Numbered from the stretch's first letter, positions 34,670-45,700 are shown. The stretch: 64,000 nt of DNA from Bacteriovorax sp. BAL6_X (GCF_000443995.1 NZ_AUMC01000008.1:1-64000); one strand, 5' to 3'. Numbers and translations are program-made. The notes: generated from the letters alone by a model not told the origin.

Positions 34670-36262
34670 ATGGAAGATTTAAAAAGAGCGACCTTTGCTA
34701 TTATTTCTCACCCAGATGCGGGTAAAACAACAATGACAGAAAAGCTTTTATGGTTTGGTCAAGTTGTTCGAAGCGTAGGTATGGTTAAGAGTAAGCAAGG
34801 TAATTACGCAAAATCTGACTGGATGGAAATGGAAAAAGAGCGTGGAATTTCAATTACATCCTCTGTAATGTCTTTTCCATATAACGAACGTGCCATGCAC
34901 CTTCTTGATACTCCAGGCCACAAGGATTTCTCTGAAGATACATACCGTACACTTACGGCAGTTGAGAGTGTTCTTATGATGATTGACTCTGCCAAGGGTG
35001 TTGAAACTCAGACTAAGAAATTAATGGAAGTTTGTCGTATGCGCGACACTCCGATCGTTTCTTTCTGTAATAAATTTGACCGCGATGCACTTGATCCATT
35101 TGAATTAATTGATGATGTCGAAAAAACATGTTCAATTCAATGTGTCCCGATGACATGGCCTATTGGCTCAGGTGTCGACTTCAAAGGTGTGTACGACCTT
35201 AGAAATAAAACGATCATGAGTTTTAAAGACGCTGAAGACCCATTTAGCCCAAAGATCATAGATGCCAGTGACTTAAGTGCATCTCATATTAAAGAATTTG
35301 TTGGAGAGGCCCTTTTAGAAAAACTCGAAGAAGACCTCATGATGATTAGTGAACTTATGCCAGAGTTCAATGAAGAAGAGTTTCTTGCTGGTATAATGAC
35401 TCCAATGTACTTTGGTTCAGCACTTAATAACTTTGGAGTAAAAGAGGTACTCGATACTTTTTCAAGGTATGCACCAGGGCCTGGAAAACGAGAAGTAATC
35501 ACTGCCCCAATTGAAAATGGCGAAACCCGTAGTGTTGACCCTAGCGAGAAAAAATTTAGTGGTTTTGTTTTTAAAATTCAGGCCAATATGGATAAGAAGC
35601 ATCGTGACCGCGTGGCCTTTATTCGCGTTTGCTCAGGGCGTTTTGAAAGAGGACAAAAAGTTACTCTAGCAAGAACAGGCAAAGAAATAAAAATTGCAAC
35701 ACCACTCATCTTTCAAGCTCAGGATCGTGAGATCACAGAGTACGCTATCCCAGGTGATATTATTGGTATCCATGACTCAGGAAAACTACAAATTGGAGAT
35801 ACCTTCACTGAAGGTGAGATTATGCAATTTACAGGCATACCAAGCTTTGCGCCAGAGTTATTTAAACGAGTACTTCTAAAAGATCCAATGAAAGGAAAGC
35901 AACTCGACAAAGGCCTACAACAACTTTCAGAAGAAGGTTCAGTTCAGCTATTTAGACGTCACAACTCTACTGAAAAAATTCTTGGTGCCGTTGGAGCTCT
36001 TCAGTTTGAAGTTGTCCAACGTCGTCTTGAAGATGAATATAATGTAAAAGGTGAATACGAAGGTTTTCCATATAACGGAATTAGATGGATAAAATTCCCG
36101 AGTGAAAAGATTAAGGATGAGTTCATCTCACGTTATAGTGCTAATATCGCCTTTGATATTAAAGATCGTCCGTGCTTTATTTACCGTACAGAGTGGGATT
36201 TAAAACTTGCGACGGAAAAATTTGAGGATGTAGAGTTTTTTAAGACAAATGATTTCAAATAG
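34670..36262 (+). CDS. prfC: Peptide chain release factor 3
   Basis: RF3 is a translational GTPase that recycles RF1/RF2 after termination. G1 is SHPDAGKTT, G2 lies in RGISITSSV, G3 is DTPGHKDFSEDTYRTL and G4 is NKFDRD. The 530-residue length equals that of E. coli RF3 (529). The C-terminal RF3-specific region is present (VGALQFEVVQRRLEDEYNV). AGGA lies 13 bases before the ATG. It stands alone, divergent from the sulfatase. Confidence 0.96.
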   Translation: MEDLKRATFAIISHPDAGKTTMTEKLLWFGQVVRSVGMVKSKQGNYAKSDWMEMEKERGISITSSVMSFPYNERAMHLLDTPGHKDFSEDTYRTLTAVESVLMMIDSAKGVETQTKKLMEVCRMRDTPIVSFCNKFDRDALDPFELIDDVEKTCSIQCVPMTWPIGSGVDFKGVYDLRNKTIMSFKDAEDPFSPKIIDASDLSASHIKEFVGEALLEKLEEDLMMISELMPEFNEEEFLAGIMTPMYFGSALNNFGVKEVLDTFSRYAPGPGKREVITAPIENGETRSVDPSEKKFSGFVFKIQANMDKKHRDRVAFIRVCSGRFERGQKVTLARTGKEIKIATPLIFQAQDREITEYAIPGDIIGIHDSGKLQIGDTFTEGEIMQFTGIPSFAPELFKRVLLKDPMKGKQLDKGLQQLSEEGSVQLFRRHNSTEKILGAVGALQFEVVQRRLEDEYNVKGEYEGFPYNGIRWIKFPSEKIKDEFISRYSANIAFDIKDRPCFIYRTEWDLKLATEKFEDVEFFKTNDFK

Positions 36263-36355
36263 TTAAATCAGTCAAACTAAATTACTTGATAAACAAATAA
36301 AAATTAACTATGATGTATTGTCGTTAAGGCAACACAGCACAACAGGATTTTTAGA

Positions 36356-36709
36356 TTGAAATTTTTATTTGTCGAAGATGAAGTTGAATTAGTAGAGCTC
36401 TATCAATATATGTTTGATCGTATCGGTCTCGATTATGAAGTCGCCTATAATGGTGAAGAGGCCCTTGAAAAAGTAAAAAATGGAAAATTTGATTTTATTT
36501 TTTCAGATATACGTATGCCTAAAATGAATGGTATCGACTTCTTAAAAAATTTAATAATCGAAGGCCTAGACTTTAAAAAATTTATTTTTGTGACGGCCCA
36601 CCAAGAAGTCTCTCTTGATGAAGTAAAAGAGTTAGGTGCTCATGACATTCTCTATAAGCCAATTCGTCATCAAGTCTTTATGGATTATATTCAAGAATTA
36701 CAAGCATAA
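36356..36709 (+). CDS. Single-domain response regulator receiver
   Basis: CheY-like receiver of 117 residues without output domain. The acidic pocket is in FVEDEVELVE, the phosphorylated Asp in FIFSDIRMPKMNGIDFL, the conserved Thr in FVTAHQ and the Lys in LYKPI. The start codon is TTG, supported by AGGA about eight bases upstream and by the absence of another start before the first strand. No kinase is adjacent. A terminator follows at once. It likely acts by protein contact or as a phosphorelay intermediate. Confidence 0.88.
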   Translation: MKFLFVEDEVELVELYQYMFDRIGLDYEVAYNGEEALEKVKNGKFDFIFSDIRMPKMNGIDFLKNLIIEGLDFKKFIFVTAHQEVSLDEVKELGAHDILYKPIRHQVFMDYIQELQA

Positions 36710-36736
36710 AAAAAGGCCTCAATCGAGGCCCTTTTC
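36709..36736. terminator. Bidirectional intrinsic terminator
   Basis: GGCCTC and GAGGCC pair around AATC, flanked by AAAAA on the left and by CTTTTCTTTT on the right. It serves the receiver gene from one side and the large 36741-39869 gene from the other. Confidence 0.85.
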
Positions 36737-36740
36737 TTTT

Positions 36741-39700
36741 CTATAAAATTTCGTTTAACAATTCTTCACAACTATTAGTTCGAACAAATTCACCTGGGAG
36801 CTCTCGAGCTGGAACAATCTCTTGTCTCATCTCTTGAGCAGTCAGAGCTGCGCGGATACGGTGATCATTATTCATCGTATTTAACTCATCTGCAGGCCCT
36901 GGTGTCCATTCTCTTCCAGTTGAATTAAGTGCATTCTCAGCACTTCTTGCTGCAACGGCCTTTCCCCAACCTGATTGATTTGGATGAATGGCCATTTTTT
37001 CATCAATACTTCTAAAGAACACTTTTTGAGACTCTAGTTGTGAGATTGATAAACCTTCCATTGTAGCAGTACGGAATTGATTTATATCTAACCCTAGGTC
37101 ATCACATAACTTCTTCAGATCATCTTCTGCCATTTGTGGCTTTTTCACATAATCAACGTGCGTAGTCTTATCAACTTCACCTGTTAACTCTTCAGTACTA
37201 TTTAGCGCCTTATCAAGCATTGCTCTTACTAACTGAATCTGCATTGCTGATTCAGCTGCATCACGTGGAGCATTGAACATTCTAAATTCGGCCTTTCTAA
37301 TTTTAGGATCAACTCTAAATGTTCTTCTCCAGTCAACAGTTGGATTTGAAATATCAAAGTCATCTGTAACAAATTCTTCAGGAATAACATCCTGGAAATA
37401 AGCTGAAACATCAAGCTGGATATAACGAGTCTTACGTCCAAAACGAGTGTTAAAATACCTTTCATTATAAAGAAGCTTCTTAAGTTCTTCCTCAGTCCCA
37501 TTAAAATCTTTCAGTGCTTTTCTTAATGTTTCACTGACTTCAACAGGCTCAGATGTGTGGGTACGATTAATATGTTGGAACATTAATGAAATGATTCCTC
37601 TATGCTCATGAAAGATTGTTAAGAATCTTGCAAGTGCTTTAGGATTACCATCAAATGCAGCAAGGTCAATATTTACGTGTCCACCGCCGGCCATTAGAGA
37701 AGGTAGTACATTATTCTTCTCAAAAGCTCTATATACTGAAGAAACTTCTTCAATTGTAGGCGTAAACTTTGGAGTAATTAGCTCTATTGTTCCCCCACGC
37801 GGAGAATCAGCAATGATCTCACCAGATGGAGTATAAGAGCGTCCAATTCCATCCCACTCAACTTGCCACTTACGCCCTTTATTGTCACGGATTGCATAGG
37901 CAACATCAAGTCCGTGCCCGTGCCCGTCAACTTCTAACTTAACAGGAGCCTCTCCTTCTTCACCACCTATTTCATTATAAAGATCTTGAGCAACTCGTTT
38001 AATGATTGCTTCACGCTCTTCAGATGATAGGTCAATAATAGTCTGCACCCAAGCACGCTTGCCATCTTCTAGACGCTCAGGAGATGTAATCGACTTAAGC
38101 CTTAAAGGAAATTTACCAGAGTACTCGATACCAAGATCGATTTGATTAACATCAACCGGGTTTGCGACTCTATTAGGAGCATTAACATTGGCCTTAAAAT
38201 CCATTGTAAGCTCATTATAATCCATCTTCTTAGGACGCATATAAGCTTCAAGATCATCAATTAGTTTTGATGCTGAAACCCATGTACGATTCATTTCACG
38301 AATTTCTTTCTTTAACTGCTCTTGAGACATATTCGGATCAAGAAGAGCAACTTTTTGCGTATAATCTTTAACAAGATTTTTAATGATCTCTCTTTTTGTA
38401 TCACCAATAAAAGCAACTTCAGGTTCAGTCCATCCCCAGAACATCACACGGTAGTCGGCCTTAATTCCGGCCTTTTGCATATTATCGAGTGCTTGGTTAA
38501 CAACATCGATCTCAATACCAAAGCGCGATGCAATACTTTCAGAGTTTCTAAACTCAGCACTATTTAAGTTATAGTCAGAAATACTTGCAATTCCACTAAA
38601 GTCATTGGCCCCAATACGAGCAGCTAGAGTAGTTTGATAGAATCTAGCTGGTGCAAGGTTTTTCGTACCTGCCCTAAACTCAATCCCTAAACCACCAGTG
38701 CTCTGCACCCATGGTTTCCATTGATCATCTGGTCTAATTACCCCACGTCCACCGTGGTAGAGATTAGTAAGGTTTGATTCCGGCTGTACACCTTTATAAT
38801 TTGCAAACTCGATTCCAGAGTTTCCTTTAATACCATTTAAAACAATATAAGATTGTATTGCACGGTAAAACTCAGAAAGCTTTCCTTCATCAAGATCAGG
38901 ATGTTTTCTAAAAACAATTCTTTGGTGACCAGGCGCCTGGAATAATTGAACCTTATTCTTGCCAGTTAAAGGATCACGCACGACTTGAGAAAGTGACTCT
39001 CTAAACCATGCAACCATTTCTTCAAATTCACCATAAGTGTCTTGGGCCTTGAAGTTAATCTCCCAACCGCCATTACCACCACCGTGACCATGGGCATCTG
39101 TTAGGAATCTTTCGGCCTTACCAAAGTTAGGCTTCCACTCACGGTAGTCTTGCTTGTTACCAAGAAATTTATGTGGTTTGCTATACCACCCTCCGTTTAC
39201 AGGCTTAACAATCTTTGGAAGTCCAGGAAGGTTTCCAGTAAAAAACTTACGCCTAACAGTCGGCTTAATGAAAGTCATTGCACGATCTTCCATTTGCTCA
39301 AAAAGATTATAGAAAACTTTTTCTAAAGTAGCTAAATCAGCTGTTTTAACATCAGTGGCCTTAAGTTCTGTAAGATCAATAACCTTAGGGTTACCTTCAG
39401 CGTCCACAACATCTCTAGCTAGATCAATTTTCTTACCAGTTGTGACGTCTCTATAAGTACGATAACCATTGGAGTCCTTTGCATAATTTTCTAAAAAATC
39501 ACGAAAGAACAATTCTTTATTATCATCAGAGAGTGTATCAATATTCTTCTTAATGATGGCCGTTGATGGCGACATAACACGTGTAAGAAGAGAAGAAGAA
39601 GCTTCTTTTTCCGCACCGTATGTAACACCTCCAAGCATTCCTGGTAGAGTTTGATCATCTACAAGAAGTGCCTTCGCACTATAAGAAGCTCCTGAATACT

Positions 39701-39869
39701 GAAGATCGGCCCAGGCCTCATAGGCCGTTTTAAAATTTCCATCTGAAGATGGGTTTCGATAATCGCCATGCTTTAATTGAGAAACCCCAAAGAATGCAGC
39801 AGTCCCAATTGCAACAGTTCCAAGAACTGGCAAATAAAGATCTTTAAATTTTTTATTAGTATCACTCAT
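36741..39869 (-). CDS. Very large membrane-anchored protein with two amidoligase-like halves
   Basis: A 1042-residue protein not matched to a named family. An N-terminal membrane helix (about 12-31) would anchor it with the bulk outside. The C-terminal half (about 640-890) has the pattern of glutamine-synthetase-fold amidoligases: KWQVEWDGIGRSY, GGTIELITPKFTPTIEEV, MAGGGHVNIDLAAF and KAEFRMFNAPRDA. The N-terminal half (about 250-420) repeats parts of it: DAHGHGGGNGGWEINF, GHQRIVF and GLGIEFRAGT. Both halves open with an HGHG motif (260-263 and 650-653). A peptide-bond-forming ligase role is an inference. ATP would be a problem outside the cytoplasm. It follows the 39904 gene by 34 bases. Confidence 0.6.
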   Translation of the reverse strand: MSDTNKKFKDLYLPVLGTVAIGTAAFFGVSQLKHGDYRNPSSDGNFKTAYEAWADLQYSGASYSAKALLVDDQTLPGMLGGVTYGAEKEASSSLLTRVMSPSTAIIKKNIDTLSDDNKELFFRDFLENYAKDSNGYRTYRDVTTGKKIDLARDVVDAEGNPKVIDLTELKATDVKTADLATLEKVFYNLFEQMEDRAMTFIKPTVRRKFFTGNLPGLPKIVKPVNGGWYSKPHKFLGNKQDYREWKPNFGKAERFLTDAHGHGGGNGGWEINFKAQDTYGEFEEMVAWFRESLSQVVRDPLTGKNKVQLFQAPGHQRIVFRKHPDLDEGKLSEFYRAIQSYIVLNGIKGNSGIEFANYKGVQPESNLTNLYHGGRGVIRPDDQWKPWVQSTGGLGIEFRAGTKNLAPARFYQTTLAARIGANDFSGIASISDYNLNSAEFRNSESIASRFGIEIDVVNQALDNMQKAGIKADYRVMFWGWTEPEVAFIGDTKREIIKNLVKDYTQKVALLDPNMSQEQLKKEIREMNRTWVSASKLIDDLEAYMRPKKMDYNELTMDFKANVNAPNRVANPVDVNQIDLGIEYSGKFPLRLKSITSPERLEDGKRAWVQTIIDLSSEEREAIIKRVAQDLYNEIGGEEGEAPVKLEVDGHGHGLDVAYAIRDNKGRKWQVEWDGIGRSYTPSGEIIADSPRGGTIELITPKFTPTIEEVSSVYRAFEKNNVLPSLMAGGGHVNIDLAAFDGNPKALARFLTIFHEHRGIISLMFQHINRTHTSEPVEVSETLRKALKDFNGTEEELKKLLYNERYFNTRFGRKTRYIQLDVSAYFQDVIPEEFVTDDFDISNPTVDWRRTFRVDPKIRKAEFRMFNAPRDAAESAMQIQLVRAMLDKALNSTEELTGEVDKTTHVDYVKKPQMAEDDLKKLCDDLGLDINQFRTATMEGLSISQLESQKVFFRSIDEKMAIHPNQSGWGKAVAARSAENALNSTGREWTPGPADELNTMNNDHRIRAALTAQEMRQEIVPARELPGEFVRTNSCEELLNEIL

Positions 39870-39903
39870 ACGCTATACCTTTATCTTTTATTACTTAAAT
39901 TAA

Positions 39904-40836
39904 TTATTTGAAAAAACACTTTTTAGCTTTTAACTCTTCAATACTATTAGCTGTCTCAGGAGTTTTATCGCTGATTTTATAAAGCTGCTTATAAAACTCA
40001 TCTTCTCTTTTAGAGGCAGGCTTCTTGGCCGCTTCATTAATTGCCTTTGCTAGTTTGGCAGCTCTTTGAGGAGAAAATTTACCGTCGATTATTTTCCAAA
40101 AAGTAGCTTTTGCTGTAGGGCCTGCAAAAGTCACATTACCAGCCTTATCAGAATTATACTTGGACACGGCCTCATAGAATTGCTTATATTCTTTCTTTGC
40201 ACCACGATCATTGAAGCTCATAAACAGAGCAAGTGTTTTACGATCACCAGAGTCTAGGTAGCGAGAAATGTCTTTCGCATTCCCCTTTCTACTCATTTTA
40301 CTAATATAGCGACTAATCGCTGTAGAACTTTTAGGAAGTCGAGAAACAAGTCTTTTTAAACTTGGATCAGCAATAACTGTAATATTTGACTTAAAGCCAA
40401 GGCTAGCTAATTGTTCAGATTTACAATAAGAACAATTAAGTAACTTACTTGAATCTTCCCCGTAAACAGAAGCAATATAAGCGAGGTCATTAACAATATC
40501 CTTGAATTCTTGTCCCGTTACTGTGTCGTGGTTCATTTTTAACGCCGCTTGGATACGACCAATCTTTGCTGCATCTTCTTTTGTTGCATCTACTTTGACT
40601 GCAGTAAGGCCATCACTTAGGCTTGCATGGCCATGTGAAAGTGAGGCAACACTATTGTGAATAGAGTCTTTTAAACTAGTAATAGAGCTACCAGAAACGC
40701 CTTCTTTTACAATTTTAGATTTGATAGAGACAGGCTTTAATAATAGCTCGCCAAAAGTAAAGATACTTGCATAAGTACTTCCAGAAATTGCTACAAACGC
40801 ATAAAGCGCAAGCATACTTCTTCCCATAAATTTCAT
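39904..40836 (-). CDS. Exported protein of unknown function, partner of the large amidoligase-like gene
   Basis: Unrecognised, 310 residues. I start it at the ATG at 40836 because GGAGAG lies just upstream and the product then opens with a normal signal peptide (MKFMGRSMLALYAFVAISGS, cut near TYA). A longer frame to 40911 would hide that peptide. A CxxC pair (NCSYCKSE) lies at about residue 135 and another Cys three residues from the end. The C-terminal half is Lys-rich and helical. It sits first in a two-gene unit with the large gene, which suggests a shared task in the envelope. Confidence 0.6.
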   Translation of the reverse strand: MKFMGRSMLALYAFVAISGSTYASIFTFGELLLKPVSIKSKIVKEGVSGSSITSLKDSIHNSVASLSHGHASLSDGLTAVKVDATKEDAAKIGRIQAALKMNHDTVTGQEFKDIVNDLAYIASVYGEDSSKLLNCSYCKSEQLASLGFKSNITVIADPSLKRLVSRLPKSSTAISRYISKMSRKGNAKDISRYLDSGDRKTLALFMSFNDRGAKKEYKQFYEAVSKYNSDKAGNVTFAGPTAKATFWKIIDGKFSPQRAAKLAKAINEAAKKPASKREDEFYKQLYKISDKTPETANSIEELKAKKCFFK

Positions 40837-41020
40837 TAAACTCTCCTCACGAAAAAAATGTGAATCAATTATATATATGTTAAAATTGATAAGCTTTCGT
40901 AATATCGTCATACTTAACGGAAAACTTAACCGAACACTTTAGTCGGACACTTGTAAAATATTAAAATTTAAGCATAATCATTGTGATATCAGATGCTTAA
41001 AAACCATAAAGGACCTCTCT

Positions 41021-41950
41021 ATGAGCGCAATTAACGGACGTATAAAAAAGCTTTATCGACATAAGAAGAAATGGGCCAAGAGAAATAATATCGATTCATT
41101 TCGACTCTATGATCGTGATATCCCAGACTTCCCTTTTATCGTTGATATTCACGGTCAATATTGCGTTATCTACAAGCGCAGTATTGAAAAGATTGATGCA
41201 GACAAGAATCACCTTCCCCTTTTAATAGAAGCAATAAGAGAACATACCCAAATAAATGAAGAGAATATTTTTATTAAGGAGAGAAAGGTTCAAGGCCAAA
41301 ATTTTCAATATGAAAAATCTAAAGGAGAAACTCCACTTATTACTAAAGAAGGCGATCTAAAATTCAAACTCATTTTAAATAAGTATATCGATACTGGACT
41401 TTTTCTAGACCACAGGCCACTAAGGCAACTTCTAGCAAAAGAGAATTTTACACAAAAGAGGGTTTTAAACCTCTTTTGTTATACAGGCAGCTTATCTGTT
41501 GCAAGCGCTTATGCTGGGGCCTCAGTAACAAGCGTAGATATGTCAAATACCTACATCGAATGGGCAAAAGAAAATTTTATATTAAATGAATTGGATATCA
41601 ATAAACATTCTTTTATCAGAGAGGATGTTTTGAAGTATTTGAAAGATGAAGCTCAAAAACAAGAGAAGAAATTTGATATCATCATCCTCGACCCTCCTTC
41701 TATGTCAAAGTCTAAGAGGATGGATGTAGTCTTTGACATACAAAAAGATCATGAAATGTTAGTTGAGTACTGTTCAAAGCTATTAAATGATGGTGGTGTC
41801 CTATATTTTTCAAATAATTTACGTAGCTTCAAACTGAGTGATAGCGTTCAACATAGCTTTGATGTCAAGGATCTAACGAGATGGAGCATACCAGAGGACT
41901 TTCATGACCAAAAGATACACAAGCTTTATAAAATCCATTTGCACAGCTAG
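41021..41950 (+). CDS. rlmK: RlmK-like 23S rRNA methyltransferase (stand-alone)
   Basis: The 309 residues match the C-terminal half of E. coli RlmKL, which methylates N7 of G2069 in 23S rRNA. Matching blocks are KKWAKRNNIDSFRLYDRDIP, YIDTGLFLDHRPLRQLL, the SAM motif VLNLFCYTGSLSVASAYAGA, VDMSNTYIEWAKENF, the catalytic-type IILDPPSMSKSKRM and LYFSNNLRSFKL. The N-terminal RlmL half is missing here. AGGA precedes the ATG. The amidase gene follows after 25 bases, so the two may be co-transcribed. Confidence 0.85.
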   Translation: MSAINGRIKKLYRHKKKWAKRNNIDSFRLYDRDIPDFPFIVDIHGQYCVIYKRSIEKIDADKNHLPLLIEAIREHTQINEENIFIKERKVQGQNFQYEKSKGETPLITKEGDLKFKLILNKYIDTGLFLDHRPLRQLLAKENFTQKRVLNLFCYTGSLSVASAYAGASVTSVDMSNTYIEWAKENFILNELDINKHSFIREDVLKYLKDEAQKQEKKFDIIILDPPSMSKSKRMDVVFDIQKDHEMLVEYCSKLLNDGGVLYFSNNLRSFKLSDSVQHSFDVKDLTRWSIPEDFHDQKIHKLYKIHLHS

Positions 41951-41975
41951 AACGTTATCCATATAATAACTATAC

Positions 41976-42731
41976 ATGATTAAAAACTTATTTCTTCTTT
42001 GTTCCATAATACTTACAACGCAGACGTTTTCAGCGACTGTCCTAATTGACCCAGGTCACGGTGGAGAGGACTGTGGTGCCAAGGCAAAAGTATGGAAGAA
42101 GAAGAAATTAAATATTATTTGCGAAAAAGATGTTGCTCTCAAGATTGCTCTCAAACTAAAGAAGTATATCAATCAAACTAAGAGGCATCGTGCCTATCTA
42201 ACAAGAACAATTGATAAAACAGTATCACTGCAAAAAAGAGCTGACATGGCCGATATTATTAAGGCCGATATCTTTATCTCGATTCATTTAAATGCGGCCG
42301 AAGATAGTAGCTCAAGTGGCTTTGAAACATATTATTTAAATAATCACCAGGATGCGGCCATCGCCAAGATCGAAGCAGTTGAAAATCGAGACGTTGAAGG
42401 TAAGCAAGTGATTATTAATAATATCCTAACAGATCTAGTCGTTGAAAGGGTTGCACCAGAATCTAAAAAACTTGGAACACAAGTACACGATCAACTAGGT
42501 AAACTTTTAACAAAGAATTATAAAATGAAAGACCGAGGCCTAAAGCCAGGGCTATTCTATGTTTTGGCCCTTTCGAAAAGACCTTCCATATTACTAGAGG
42601 CCGGCTTTTTAACTAATTCGAGTGAAGCATCTCTAGTTCTTGATGATTGGTTTCATCATCTCTATGCAAAGTATTCGGCCAAAGGAATTATTAGCTACTT
42701 AGATTCTATTTCTGGCCCAAGTTTATTTTAA
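41976..42731 (+). CDS. Exported N-acetylmuramoyl-L-alanine amidase (Amidase_3)
   Basis: Zinc amidase that cuts the peptide stem from peptidoglycan. A signal peptide (about 1-19, QTFSA) leads directly into the catalytic domain TVLIDPGHGGEDCG. Zinc ligands are His28, Glu50 (CEKDVALKIA) and His104 (FISIHLNAAED), with catalytic Glu208 in SILLEAGFLTN. It lacks the AMIN domain and SPOR or LysM modules, so it is a minimal 251-residue enzyme. The 1339-residue secreted protein follows 55 bases downstream. It could act in cell division or on foreign walls. Confidence 0.92.
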   Translation: MIKNLFLLCSIILTTQTFSATVLIDPGHGGEDCGAKAKVWKKKKLNIICEKDVALKIALKLKKYINQTKRHRAYLTRTIDKTVSLQKRADMADIIKADIFISIHLNAAEDSSSSGFETYYLNNHQDAAIAKIEAVENRDVEGKQVIINNILTDLVVERVAPESKKLGTQVHDQLGKLLTKNYKMKDRGLKPGLFYVLALSKRPSILLEAGFLTNSSEASLVLDDWFHHLYAKYSAKGIISYLDSISGPSLF

Positions 42732-42786
42732 ATACCTCAATATTTCCCTCAAGTATTAAGTAGATTATTCCGACAAGATCAATGAA

Positions 42787-45700
42787 ATGTATCGTTTTAT
42801 TGTTATTGTATTCATATTCATCAAAGTAAACTTTCAAGTCTACGCTGCAGACGAGCTATCGGCTTGCGTGTTAAAACGTGGGAATATTCAGGCCACAGCG
42901 CAAACAGCCAAACCGATTTGCAGTGCCACTATTTTAGACCGTAATACTATTATCTATGAACAAAGCTGTACGCGAGAAGCTAATCCTCGAGCTCTTCAAC
43001 TCACTAGTTATTTCGTTTCTTGTCATAACGACAGTGTTAGTTACAAAGTTCCAACAGCAAGTTTTAATCAAAGAGATTCAAAACATAAGAGCTTAAAACT
43101 TGATGTGCCTATTGCCTACTTTCCTACAAAACATCATACAAATGAAAAACTAACTAGTTGTACAATGAAATCAACAACTAGTACAACACAGTTAAGGGCG
43201 AGTCACTTGGCCAGTGATATTGAAAAACTTAGGCTTTCTAAAACGGCCAGTGCTGCACCTATTATCTGTAAGAATGAATCAAATACAAAAGAAGAGCTTC
43301 TCGCTGGTATTATTTCAAGTGATGGTAAATTTATACCAATAAAAAATTTACAAGAACAATATCAGCTTGAATCAGACTTTGAATCAACACTTGAAGATAC
43401 TACTTACAGTGAGGACTCCGCTATTGTGGTTTGTAATAATGCGTCTGAATGTATTACAAATCTTATTACACCCGCGATAGAGCTAAATGAACAATTAAAT
43501 GAAATTATCTCAAAATTAAATGGATATGAGAGAACATCAATTGCAACAGAAAGAGAACAGCTTACCAATGAATTTCGCGAGCTAGAAAAAGAATGTTACC
43601 GTAAGGCCCTCCAGGCAAAATTAAGTTATTCAAATATAGAAGAAGCAGACTTTGGCGACAAAACAATGGGAGCGATCGAAAGAGGGGCCATTGGCGTCTT
43701 TAATTTCTTTGGAAGTATAAACCCATTTGATAAAGAAGAGTTTCTCTACACTACCTTCAAGGATATTGGCGCAATTTCTCAAAACTTAAGTAATGCTAGA
43801 ATTAAAGAAATATTTGATGATATCAATGAACAAGATATCGGAAGTTTCGATAAGATTAGAAAACTTGCAAGTGCATATTCAAAAGAAGTCGTAAACCTCT
43901 TATTAGACGATATGAAGACATTCAAGAGTGGCCAAGAGAAACAGGCCTTTGTTGCCCCCTATCTTAAAGATCTTGATAAATGCTTAGAAAAAGCTGTACG
44001 TAAGGATCAAGTTATTGAATGTTCCAATATATTCACCAATAATATTTCTCTTTCAATAGGTGAAAAGGAATTGGAAAAACAAATAGGACTAAATTTCACA
44101 CCAGAAGATGGCCTACCAACTCTTAAGGCAAAATCAACTAGTGCATATATGAAGTGTGTAAATGAAAACTTCAATAAATTTGAAAAAATCATTGATACAA
44201 CTTCAGTTGTTAAAGGATGTGTTTATACAGGGATACTAGAAAGTTATCATCGCACACGTGCAGGACGTGTCAATGACGCAATAAAGGCATACACAGGAAA
44301 ATCTGAAAATAATGCCATTGTTGGCGACATCTTAAGAAAATCTAATAACTGTAGTTATGCTCCGATTGTAAATAGAAAAGGACAAACACCTCAAGAGTAT
44401 TTAGTCCTTGCTAAAATGAGTACCGAACAATTTACGAAAACTATTGGTGAATGTATTGATAGCTTAAAAGTAAGTGCTACTTACGATGTTGTAGAAATTG
44501 CAATTTTAACAAATCCAAAAATATCAGAGAGCTTATCACAAGATGAAAAGAATCTTTTAATTGAAGAGATTAAGACCAAGCATCTTCCGGCATGTATGAG
44601 CGCAAAGAAGACAACTGATGGAAATGAGTGTTCTGCTTTTATTACGGCCATGGCAACAGCACAAGCGGCCAAGTCAATACTTGCAATCGAGTTTGATAAA
44701 CAATTTGATACACTTGGAATAGATGAGTCAAAAAGAGCTCAACTTTCACAAAGAATCATTAGAGATTATGAGATTTGTGTTGAACATGCTAAACGAGAGA
44801 TTTACAGAGACCTTACAAAAGATGTAAATGAAAATCTTATTAATCAGTGTTTAACAGGAGCAATTACTTCCCTATCTGGCTCGATCTTAAAAGATAGTAT
44901 TTACAAGGCCACAAGTGATAAAGGAATTGCAGATAGCGTTGTTGAATCAGCAATATCTACACAAGAGCTTACACGCGTTCAAAATGGTATGAAGTCATGT
45001 CTTGAAAATGATTTAGCAAAGCATACTAAGTTAAACACTTATCAAGCAAATATGAATGAGACGATCTCATCGTGTACATTTAAAACCCAAAGAAGTGTTA
45101 TTGGCCTAATTGCAAAAGAGATGGCCCAAGGACAAGTAAAAGATTTCAACTTGCCAGAAACTGAAATTAGCTCACTTAATCGTTTTATTGAAAACCATAT
45201 TAATAATAGTGGCCCAGAAAATCTTGACAGTAATGTTGATACCCTAACACCGCTTCTAATTAAACGTGTCGCTCCAGGTGCGATTGACAAAACATTAGAG
45301 GACTTTAAATCTAAGTTCACAAAAGAACAATTTGAAGATGCTAAGAATAAGATCAGTACACAACTTAATTCATGTCTTGATAAAACCCTCAAAGAAAAAC
45401 AAAGTAATGATGAAGTCAATGCAACACAGGCAGCAACCGTCTGCATGTCTGTAACGGTAAAAGATGCATACCGCTCTCTTGCTCCAAAAATAATCGAAGA
45501 AACAATAGCACCTCTTTTTAATGGAGAGCCAAATAAAGTGAAATCACTTACTAATTCATCTTCAAGAGAATTGATGAAGTGTCTAGACTCTGTCAAAGAC
45601 GATGTAAGAGCACAGGATAAAGCTAAGGACTGTCTAAGTAGTCAGATTGGAAATATTGCAAAGACTATTGCAAAAACACTACTTACAGATCTTAATAAAT

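Noticed and set aside
45042-45596. 184-codon minus-strand frame inside the Cys-repeat gene
   Set aside because: It is antisense to a long gene with clear coding character, has no leader or recognisable domain, and no ribosome site.
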